This document shows positions 55,330-64,000 of a stretch of 64,000 bases of DNA, one piece after another (position 1 is the first letter of the stretch; every line of letters starts with the position of its first letter). The DNA comes from Omphalotus guepiniiformis. Its lineage: Eukaryota > Basidiomycota > Agaricomycetes > Agaricales > Omphalotaceae. Made by a program: the position numbers and the translations under genes. The notes below the pieces were generated by a model. The model was not told where the DNA came from. It was given only the letters and a program-made list of their open reading frames with translations, and ran no database searches. The stretch is taken from positions 248,001 to 312,000 of the forward strand of contig JAQOOI010000075.1 in assembly GCA_028554645.1 (NCBI GenBank), in the 5' to 3' direction.

Positions 55330-57080
55330 TCAAAAAACTGCACTCGTAAAGGCATCGCCACTGTAACTCGACCCGTTGGAAGAAGGTTCCGTGGTATGGT
55401 ACTCTGGAGGAGTATACACTCTCGGATGAGGACCTGAAGCGAAGGCGGTTGCAATTTCTACCGGTTGTATGGCCAGCGGTTCCTTATCTTTAGGTTCGAA
55501 CGTGACGACGTCAAAATGGAATAGTACTACCGAATACTATACACAAGTCGACGCAATGAGCCTTTCTTGGAATGAAAGGGAATAATGCGCACCTCAATAC
55601 GGAAACGCATCATCGCGGTTGTAGGTTTGAGATCTGGCTGTAAATGAATTTCGCCGCTGAGATCTCGCTGAAAGTTTTCCTTCTCTGCAGCACCTTCGGT
55701 GTAGCGCCACCAGGTTGCCAATTCAAAATGTTCGTATTCATCCCCTGACGAAAGCAGTTCTGTGGCCTTGTGGTACCTGTATGATGTATCAACGGGGTTG
55801 ACAATGAAAAGCATCTGTTTCAAGTAGATGTGCTAACCTTATACAGCGACGCAAACGAACGACTACGGAGCGTGGAGAGGAGAACAGTTCTAGGGCCTCA
55901 AGATCCGACGAACGCAGGGATAAGAAGACAGGGATAACAGTGCCTCGAGTATAGCATAGCTGACATTCTTGAGATGAGAACATCGTACGCAGTTATGACT
56001 CGATCGCTTACAGGTTTGGCGAGAGACAGCTAAGTGCAAGACACTGTCAATAGAAAATGGCTTCGAAACGACCGCAACACGTACAGTACATTTCACATTC
56101 ACAGAACGTTCGTTGCAAAGTTTTCCATGAACTTGCACCGGCTCTAGCGTAAACCACCCTTCAGGATCAGCAACGGGTCCAAGAAGAACGCTGTTCTCTT
56201 GATACGCAAGCTGTCGTAGGGTAGAAGGAGGATCTGGACGAGTTATAGGAATATACCCTATAGTAGCAAATATTCTATATGCATCAATCTATCAGCATTT
56301 AACGACCAATAAACAGGAAGAATACAAGTGCGCGACTATGGTCCGTTCTCAGCACCTTTCTCGCAAACCGGGCGATCAATTCATAACGCACAGTGGCCCT
56401 AGCATGTCGCAGCATAAAGCTGTGCGGAAGTCGATACATTTCGAGGCGTGATGAATCTTTGGATCCTGTCGGCAGCGCAACCTCTTTCGGGAGCTCGATG
56501 GAGAACAGCCATTCGTAGTCGCCTTGAAGTTTTCCATTCCACTTCTGACCAGGACTAGAAGGATCACCTGCTGATGATTCCCATAAAATCTGGCTGATAT
56601 CCAAGAAAGTGTATATATCTGATGCATTGGCTCCGGCGAGGATCTGTCCACGTATCTATACACAGCAGAGACATGGTATGTTCAGTGCTGTATGATACTG
56701 GAGATGGTCGCAAGGGTACTTATAGCTATCACGACGGATTGTATTGCTTCCCCGCCTTCTGAGCTAAGCTTAACCACCCCGCTGACTTTTGAGCCCTCTA
56801 CAAACGTCGGACAGTGCTTCGACAAAGCGGAATCGCTATGAACCGTCAACGACGCGCAAGAACCCTTCCCCTTCAAAGTCAGATCGTACGTGAAAGCTTT
56901 AGATTCCGAAACATCGCTCGCCGAGGATGTGAGCGAGTTGAGAGCCGTTGCGGGTACAGGGCGTCCGCCAGCACCAGAAGTATACGCTGGTAGTTCAGAG
57001 TATGCGCCATTTCCAAGTCTAGTGAGTTGGTCGGCACCACTGGGATCGTAAACGGGTGGTAAAGGCTCGTCCTCGGGCAT
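55330..57080 (-). CDS. Alpha-arrestin-like protein C with PPxY motifs at both ends
   Basis: This is the third paralogue and the first of the four-gene arrestin block. Exon 1 from 57080 has LPPVYDP (a PPVY motif) and LPAYTSG, then SCASLTVHSDSALSKHCPTF and EGSKVSGVVKL. The following exons have IYTFLDISQILWESS, YEWLFSIELPKEVALP, YRLPHSFMLRHARATVRY, ITRPDPPSTLRQLAYQENS then DPEGW. The 18-nt microexon at 56012-56029 (LSLAKP) leads to LCYTRGTVIPVFLSLRSSD and EALELFSSPRSVVV. A shorter variable loop precedes LSGEIHLQPDLKPTTA. The last exon has QPVEIATAFASGPHPRVYT followed by PPEY near the end. Both termini carry PPxY, the signature for Rsp5/NEDD4 WW-domain binding. The function as transporter-ubiquitination adaptor is inferred from the alpha-arrestin family. 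Tail to tail with RPR2 (152 bp). Confidence 0.83.
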
Positions 57081-58482
57081 TAGCTTTAACGAGAGTTATT
57101 CACTTGAGAAATTAGGAATACAGTATGTACAGAGATGGTTGACGTTGGAGCGCAAGCTTGAGAGGAGCATTTGGTGACAGTCCTCAATAAGTACGATAAG
57201 ATTTTTGTAAGATCCCGGCAAGCTCGACCGTACATTATTCAAATAAATCCGCCATCTCCGTCGCTTATTTCAAATTATAACCCTTCAACATGGACCACCA
57301 TACCAAGAAGGGATGTCAAATGTTGAAATGGTAAAATCAATTCATGTGTGCTATAGAAATATTAATTTCAGACCATTCGCTGCTTTTGAAGCTGATATGT
57401 ACTTTCTATCCGCGGTTCAAGGAGGTCCTGCAGCACTCGTTCATGCAATTTTCTACAATATTAGTACGTTCGTCTAGCTACTCTAGAAAATTGAAAGCCT
57501 AGAATCTCTTCCCAGATTAGCTTGCTTGAGGGTGCTCTCACGCTACTACTTAGTGCACCTCTCGTTGAACTGCCACCAGCTGCCACTTGGTAGGCCAGCA
57601 TTGAATGGCGGTCTCTTGAGTCAATGCCTGGATTCACGCTGCGTATGCCTAAATCTCATCGATTTGGAGCTTGACTTTGCATGCTGCAAATCGCTCCAAG
57701 AAAACATACAGCGAGGATATCGCAACTGCGCTCGCACCGTAACAGCGCTCGTCAAAAAAAGCTACTGCATAGGTTTTTGAAGATTTCCGCTCTAGCAAGT
57801 GTCAGTGTGTCATGATGTGTAACGTTGCGTCCATCAACGATTGGGGAACAGAGATGATTGTGAAGGCTGTCAGGTGAGCTATTCATTCCAATGAGAAAGT
57901 TGCCTCATACCGATGTCGAAATCAAGTTTCTGTTCCGCTCGCGCAGAAGCAGTGACACTCAATCATGCCAGCAAAACGACATGCCCTTGCGTGTTATTGG
58001 CTTATTAAATGCTTTCAATCCAGTGGTCTGGACTGAGGTGGTCTGGCACTGTCAGGCATGATGTGATGTCCTAAAGCAGTGCGAGCAATCATGTATCCCT
58101 TCAGCAATTCTCCCCTTTTGCTAGAAGCACAGCAACATACCGTCAGCTACCGTCAAATATGCCGTTCTTGCATATTAGCAGTCGGCATCCTCCAACACTA
58201 ACAGCCTAAATCGCACATTCGTTTCGCCGGTTTTCTCTGTATAGTCCGAAATAACTGTATAGCTTACGGCGCTTTGCTCCGACTTGCGGTGTTACCGGAC
58301 TCGAAACAACTTGAGGCATCTGTCTGGTCGTCACTGCCTAGTGGTTCAATGATCTGTTCAGTTTCAGCTTTCATACGGGGACAGATCATTTCGCGGGAAA
58401 GGTCCAATCAATGACTCGATGTTAGGTCCTTTAAAAGTATGTCCTGGGTGACCTTTCTGGCCAAAAACCACCCCTTCCCGCC
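57081..58482. other. Region between arrestins C and D, possible small exons
   Basis: This separates two divergent arrestin genes and must hold both promoters. A protein-like + strand stretch at about 57374-57470 (FAAFEADMYFLSAVQGGPAA, ending before GTACGTTCG) may join another at about 57518 (SLLEGALTLLLSAPLVEL, then TAG), but no start in frame was found. Not called as a gene. Confidence 0.4.
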
Positions 58483-60002
58483 ATGACTGTCGAAGTTCCT
58501 TCAATAAGACGATACCCAAGCTGGGAAACACTCGAGGACTCGGATGTTCCAGATGCAGAACCACCCTCGTACACTCGTCGACCAGCTGCAGGCTGCTCGA
58601 CTGTCCTGGTCAACCGAAAATTCAAAGAGTTCCATTATGAGCTACCGAAGGCAAAAGGACGTCCGGGAGCGTTGTTGACCATTAACGGTGACTCGAGACT
58701 ATCGAAGCAGCTGCCTTCGGTCATGGAAGGCGATAGACTCACTGGTTCGGTACAAATCTCCTTGAATGGCGGTGAAGACATTCGGGCTGTTAGTATCACG
58801 GTAAGTTATCAATTCACGTGTCTTTTGATGTTCGGAAACTGACTTCCAGCGATACATAGGCTCGAGGTCGTGTTATTACAGGGCGTAACGCTGATAGCTT
58901 GTGCACATTTATGAGCATTCCGATTACTCTGTGGTCCCCAGAAATGGGCCGGCTAGAAGCATTCCGCACCTCTGAAGATTCACTAGTCAAAGAGTACAAA
59001 ATGCCATTTACCATCTCCCTTCCTAAAGAAGTTGGACTATCCAGCCAGGGCGGAAGAACAAAGTCATTTCCACTACCGCACACTTTCATGGAACCGCAAA
59101 CGCCAGCCCGTGTATATTACGAGCTTGTCGTGAATGTCAAACAATCTAGATGGAAGAGAAATCAGAAGCTAAGGCTCTAATTTCGTTTGCTTGCCAAGCA
59201 ATAGATGCTAAGATCTCGTTCTTGTTTTTAGGCTGAGAGCAACATTTGGTTACTTCCAAAGCAGTCAATCTTTTGTTCGCGACGGACAATTAGCCCATGA
59301 CGTTGGTTCCACGGAGGAGGGAAGTGAAGATCCTGTGTGGAAATCCCTTGACTCGGTTGATATTGTTGGCACTTTGTACGGACAACGTGAAGTCAAGCTA
59401 CGTTGTACGCTATCTCTGGGATACCCTGTAAGCCGTTCCTCATCCCGATAGTTGTACTTCTTATCACTAAAACATTCCGTCTATTTGCAGCTTTGCTATA
59501 CGCGGGGATCCTCAATTCCTGTTCGCTTCGACATAGAATCAGAAGATTCGCAAGCGCTTGATCTCCTCTCGGCTCCAGAGGGAGTGATAGTAAACCTCCA
59601 GCGTTGTATACGCTATAAGGATGTACAAATGTGTGGTGGAAAATCCTCGCGTTGGTCCACTGTCGCTGGCGCTGTGGGGTCGGCGGTATGGAAGGAGACG
59701 CCTTCTACAGATTCGACTAAGCGTTCACTTGTCGGAAAAATACGACTGAAGCGCCGACTTAATCCCTCTTCGACCATTGCAAACATGTCAATTGAGGTGT
59801 GTTTCATCCTTGCTGTCTTGATGATGCGGGCGCTGACTTGATTCTTATCAAGTACATTGTAGGGGTTTTCCCCTTCCGTTGCCCCGGCTTCAACCCCAAG
59901 TGCAATGCGTCAGAAATTGTCATGTCGGAAGTTGTCGAGATTAGAACTGATCTTTCTTGCTGTCCTGAAGTCGATGACTTGGACTCTAGTTTTTCTCACT
60001 GA
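58483..60002 (+). CDS. Alpha-arrestin-like protein D, divergent
   Basis: Fourth paralogue. The start at 58483 precedes EPPSYTRRPA, giving a PPSY motif. Then RPGALLTINGDSRLSKQLPS and VMEGDRLTGSVQISL. Spliced exons give RGRVITGRNADSLCTFMSIP, MPFTISLPKEVGLSSQ, FPLPHTFMEPQTPARVYYEL, DIVGTLYGQREVKLRC, then TLSLGYPLCYTRGSSIPVRF, SQALDLLSAPEGVIVNL and RSLVGKIRLKRRLNPSS. Here the residues LSLGYP, equal to the separate 18-nt microexon of A, B, C and E, sit in one exon with the upstream segment (at 59410-59427), so the upstream intron is absent. The usual ATRPxPPSxLRQLAY block is missing or replaced by FGYFQSSQSFVRDGQ. The C-terminus is shortened and lacks a PPxY motif. This suggests faster divergence, perhaps altered function. 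Confidence 0.8.
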
Positions 60003-60683
60003 AAGAATCATTTATTACTATTTATCAATGGGCCTCGGGTCGATTGCTCGTAGCACGATAGATCTTTCCGTAATAGCGTTATACTAGTACATACATATAC
60101 TATGTAAGGGACTTGCTCGTCTGAGATGTAATTACTCATATTTACGTGGACTTATTGTCGAGTCGATATATTTTACAGCATAGTGGCTTGATTGTGGCAT
60201 GCAGGAAAGACACGCTATTGTTGAGAATACGTACTTACGTCTGTTTTCTTGGAGGGATGAATGTGGCATGCTTACAAAGCGCCTTTGTTCTAGGCTCTCT
60301 TGCCAGCTCGTTTCTAGAAATTGAGGCCACATGGCCTGTCGGTCCGTACGGTCCGACCACAGTTCCACAAGAGCATCTGTTGTTTGTTGCGCAAACAACT
60401 GGTTTTGGATGTTTACCGTCTAAACATGCTCGCGTGGACGGCTGGTCGCGAGTCTACTTTGTTCTCTTCTCGGAGTCGCTGTGCCATTTCTGGAGTTCTC
60501 CATCAAGCTGGAAGTGCTCGAAAAGTACAATAACGATAAACTGCATTTAGCTATTTCGTCCAGAAACGGTGGCTCATTTGTACTTTTCGTGAAGGGATCG
60601 TCGGAACTTATACTTACCGCAGAACAAGTTACAATGTATAAGTTGGACCCACAATCCCGGCTTCGTCTTCATTCCCTTTCTTC
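60003..60683. other. Gap between arrestins D and E
   Basis: Contains the promoter of arrestin E near its 3' end. A + strand frame from 60481 (EFSIKLEVLEKYNNDK) overlaps this region and the start of E but has no supporting features. Confidence 0.35.
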
Positions 60684-62311
60684 ATGGACGTGTCGTCCCC
60701 ACCTCCCTACCGGCGGCTTTCTAGACAAGGACAGGCTCCTCAGTCTGGCTCTGAGCTCCCGAGATATACCCGGCGCAATACCTTAGCCCAGCCAGTAGCT
60801 GTTCGTCGAGAGGCTACGGAGCATGTTTATCATTTAGTGGACGGTCGGAGCAGGCCATGGCTTTCCCTCAAGGTTTACAGTAGCGCGAAATCTACCAAGT
60901 CGCTTCCGACGTTCTTTGAAAAGGAGAATATCAATGCCACCCTCGAGGTTCATGCGGATAAAGGGGATTCTTCTATACAAGCCATCACTGCAATAGTATG
61001 TGATTTTTTGATAGTTTGTTCTTACTACTTGCTCACTAGGTGGCGTCGTACATAGTCACTGGTCGTATCATTACCGGTGCGAGGTCGGACGAAACGATCA
61101 CATTTCTCACTCTCGTCCATCCAATCTGGTCTAAATCCCTTGACGGTCCTCGAACACCATCTTCTTCCGAGGGTGCTAGCGGTTCTAAACTCTTCGGCGA
61201 CTGTGTTTGGTCTTTCTCGATATCCCTACCAAAGACCATAGATTTATCGAAGTCGGGTTCAGAACCTGTGTCGTATCGTCTTCCCGAGACCTTTCTGGAG
61301 AGACACTTGAGCGCTAGCATTCAGTACGATCTCGCAATACATGTTTCTCGAGGGAAGTTGCGAGCAGATAGCCAGTGAGTCCCTCGGCATGTTGAGTTTA
61401 GTTACACCCTACTGAAACCTCCTCTAGGATCAAAACCCCTTTCGGTTATGTACCATGCTCAAGGCCAGAGCAACCTACCATGCTTCGACAGTTGGCGTAT
61501 GAACAGCATCAGCCTCTACCTAATCCCTTCGCAGATCCGGAAGGATGGAAGACTTCAATGCCTTTCATCGCTAGAGGTTTACTCTTTCAGAATCGCAAGA
61601 CCGAGATCCAGTGCAGCGTGAGAGATCTTTCCACGTTCTTGAGTACTTTGAAGGGTTGACGTACAAATATTCCTCATCAGTTCTCGCTCGCAAAACCAGT
61701 GAGTACATGCGTGCGTTCTATATGGGTTGATCGAGAGCTCACACGCCTATAGCTATGTTACACGAGGGGCTCTGTACTTCCTTGCTTCTTGTCATTATCC
61801 AGCAGGGATACTCAGGCTCTGGACATGATAACATCTTCTTCTGCCATTGACGTATGCTTGCGAAGACGAGTAGGCTACTGTTGTTCCCCGGGTGTTGGGA
61901 AGAAGAACGTGGCTTGGCAAGAATCCTTCCTGGATGTCGGTCATGCGGTTTGGTGGCCCTCTGCTACAACCCAAAGCGACCTCTGTAACCGGCATCTCGA
62001 AGGGGAGATCAGGCTGTCGAAAGATCTGAAGCCAACGTCTGCGATGAGCCACTTTAGCATTTCGGTGTGTTCCGCTTGAGCTATATGTTTTGAAGAAACT
62101 CTCTAAAGCTGATTATCACTTCCAGTACTTTGTTGAAATGCAACCTTTCGCCACCGTCGGCCTTACTCCCGATAGCCCCGCGCCCCTTCTCTCCGAGCCA
62201 GTGGATATTGCCACCATGTATGCAAGAGGTGCTCGTCCACTTGCTTATTCACCTCCGGCATATGATCCAATATCACGAACGAACGACGACTTTTATGCTA
62301 CGTTGCGATAG
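60684..62311 (+). CDS. Alpha-arrestin-like protein E with PPxY motifs
   Basis: Fifth paralogue. Exon 1 begins MDVSSPPPYRRLSRQG, with a PPPY motif, then LPRYTRRNT, EHVYHLVDGRSRPWLSLKV and SLPTFFEKENINATLEV. Spliced exons give GRIITGARSDETITFLTLVH, WSFSISLPKTIDLS, YRLPETFLERHLSASIQYDL, SRGKLRADSQ, SRPEQPTMLRQLAYEQ and DPEGW. The 18-nt microexon is 61681-61698 (FSLAKP), followed by LCYTRGSVLPCFLSLSSRD, QALDMITSSSAIDVCLRRRV, VAWQESFLDVGHAVWWP and RHLEGEIRLSKDLKPTSAM. The last exon ends with EPVDIATMYARGARPLAYS, then PPAY. This is the most typical member alongside B. It lies in the same orientation as D and F. Adaptor role inferred from family. Confidence 0.83.
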
Positions 62312-63540
62312 CTAGGCTATGCTATACTTTCTCTTTCATGATGCATGCACGACGATTGACACGTCATCCACCAAATACCCCATAATCTATGCTTACATGC
62401 TGGGACATGTAACACCAACCAACACTACCAACACTAGTTCCCTCATTCTGTAGCACTATCGTTTTCACTTATCGGGTTGTCTTGTATCAGTAATCTACTA
62501 GTCGTATGATCTTAATCCATGCATTCTCCCGCAGTCACTCATCAATAAAATCAACGTTCATCATGAAGCATATGAAAGCATATGCATAGGTGATCACAGA
62601 TGGTGATCAAAGCCCGGGCGTAAATTGGATGATATGATGATATTCATCGTCCATGATGAACACAAGCAAGCTTCAACTGTACGGTGTACCTGACCACTAT
62701 ATGTAATTACCAGTACTTGATTCACGCTCATGATGCCAAGACTGTGGTACCACTACGAGGGTACATCCAGACATACAGAAACACAAACGGATATACTCCG
62801 TACGAACGGAAGTAGCGAAAACGAGGGTTCGAATGTAGTGGGCCTCGAAGGGGTGCCCGAAGGAAATGACTAGGAAATGCTACCCGTAGGCAAAAGACGG
62901 GGTAATATAGGTTAATATTCAACTGACCGAGTCTCTTGATCTGTGTATCCCTTTCCAATTAGGCTGATTGGGTTGGGAGGAGAGAGCCTGAATGTGCCTA
63001 CCGGATTTTATAGCGGCAGCTCTAATTAGAACGGCTATAGGCGCCTGAACCGTGGGGGCGAGGTTACTCGAGCCTACCATCGGTCTTCAGCTTTCTCCAT
63101 CCGAACTTTCGCGTTTCCCGTAAATTAGCAGACACGCATATAACATCATATGCACAATTTCGTAAATAAAGCTCCATCGAACTTGAAGCACCAACTCAAA
63201 GAGGCCATTCTAACGTCGACGAAATCCTTCGTGTCGCGACTCGGGCTGTCTGTTCATCAGGGTCCTTGTGACTGTGCATTGCGTATTAAGGAGACCCTCA
63301 AGGTCTTTCGAGTATGTATGTATTTCCGGTGTCAGCACGCAGAGATCGCGAGCTTCTCTCCGACAATCAAGCATGTGGGCATCTTGATCGCAGCATGTGC
63401 AACTCTAACGCAGTGTGAAGACAATACTCGGATGACTCGATGTCAGGAGGATACAGGGAGCCATAACGGGATCGTTATTTATAAGGTGTATCCATTAAAC
63501 GCGTAAAAGCAGCTCGCGACCCTCCACTACCACAAATGCG
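62312..63540. other. Gap between arrestins E and F
   Basis: AT-rich with repeated ATGATGCATG- and CATATGCAT-like strings near 62.33-62.6 kb. A frame at 63150-63506 has no recognisable features. The promoter of arrestin F lies at the 3' end. Confidence 0.35.
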
Positions 63541-64000
63541 ATGCAGAATCATGAACTCCCATCTTACTCCAGACGATCGCGCCCGACCGACCCACGGAGG
63601 ACATCGATAGGAACGACAGCTTCTTTCATTTCAGAGCACTTTGAGCACTCTTTTCCTTTGGAACGGAATGGCCGTCGCTGGATGACACTCTTTGTTCGAA
63701 GTCGAGCGCGGAGCGCAGCTTCACCGCCTGCATACCTAGAAGGCGATACTGTCTCCGGACGTGTCGAGCTTGATCTCGACAGACCGGAAGTCATCAAGGG
63801 CATTACCGTTACTGTGAGTCAAACGACGACTCTGCTTCATTTACACCACGTCTATAATCAGTCGGGGGGTAGATACAGGGAGGCACTACAGCAGTAGGGC
63901 AGGAAGAGTTACTCTTCCTGGATATGACACAGTCAATTTGGTCTCCAGAGGACAAGTCTTCCGAAAAGCTGTCGGGAAAACATTCGTGGCCATTTTCCTT
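63541..64000 (+). CDS. Alpha-arrestin-like protein F (partial, cut by window end)
   Basis: Sixth paralogue. The ATG at 63541 opens MQNHELPSYSRRSRP, then EHFEHSFPLERNGRRWMTLF and AYLEGDTVSGRVELDLDRP, the N-terminal arrestin strands. An intron follows ITVT near 63811, and a second exon reads TAVGQEELLFLDMTQSIWS and SEKLSGKHSWPFS to the window end. A PPAY motif occurs where paralogues have LPTF, so it overlaps an arrestin-fold strand. The N-terminus has LPSY, not PPxY. The rest, including the 18-nt microexon position, lies outside the window. Confidence 0.75.

Noticed and set aside
62825..62845. GGTTCGAATG, resembling a tRNA B box
   Set aside because: No matching A box, acceptor stem or anticodon arm could be folded around it.
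63150..63506. 118-codon + strand frame upstream of arrestin F
   Set aside because: No recognisable features and no junction to the arrestin exon.

Overview
The window looks like nuclear DNA from a filamentous basidiomycete, most likely an Agaricomycete mushroom. Genes are dense and lie on both strands. They are cut by many short GT-AG introns of about 49-75 bp with CTAAC/CTGAC-like branch sites, and they include fungal families such as ATG15, ATG22, neutral trehalase, an OTT_1508-type deaminase and an alginate-lyase-like secreted protein. No rRNA, tRNA, CRISPR array or intact transposon was recognised. All family names come from reading the translated, hand-spliced sequence; no database search was possible.

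Layout. 0-5 kb: the tail of a low-complexity protein (+), an unidentified conserved-looking gene (+) and MIC60/mitofilin (-). 5-7.5 kb: gene-poor. 7.6-17.4 kb: a large disordered protein (+), the FG nucleoporin NUP49/NUP58 (-), an alpha-arrestin-like gene (-), CTF8 (+) and a short Ser/Pro-rich protein (-). 17.4-20.9 kb: gene-poor. 20.9-29.4 kb: a peroxisomal-type acyl-CoA/AMP ligase (-) diverging from a secreted alginate-lyase-like enzyme (+), then a disordered protein (-). 29.4-33.3 kb: mostly gene-poor, with one unrecognised spliced coding stretch. 33.3-41.9 kb: a housekeeping block of FRA10AC1 homologue (+), TIF6/eIF6 (-), the NDUFAF7/MidA methyltransferase (+), a TPR protein (+) and an OTT_1508-like deaminase (-). 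42.3-43.4 kb: another unrecognised spliced stretch. 43.6-57.1 kb: a second arrestin-like gene (+), ATG15 lipase (-), neutral trehalase (-), a tiny Cys-rich peptide behind a TATA box (+), an ATG22-like vacuolar permease (-), the RNase P subunit RPR2/RPP21 (+) and a third arrestin-like gene (-). 58.5-64 kb: three further arrestin-like genes in a row (+), the last cut by the window edge.

The main theme is a family of six alpha-arrestin-like paralogues (A 12.6 kb, B 43.6 kb, C 55.3 kb, D 58.5 kb, E 60.7 kb, F 63.5 kb), four of them contiguous. They share an N-terminal arrestin fold, most carry PPxY or near-PPxY motifs towards one or both ends, and four keep the same 18-nt microexon encoding an xxxxKP hexapeptide just before an LCYTRG-like strand. 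Known alpha-arrestins recruit Rsp5/NEDD4-type ubiquitin ligases through PPxY motifs to down-regulate membrane transporters, so this may be a locally expanded set of ubiquitin-ligase adaptors. A second theme is vacuolar recycling: ATG15 (lysis of autophagic bodies), neutral trehalase and ATG22 (amino-acid efflux) are consecutive large genes on the same strand. A third is unusual splicing: exons of 6, 9, 10, 12, 18 and 20 nt and two candidate GC-AG introns.
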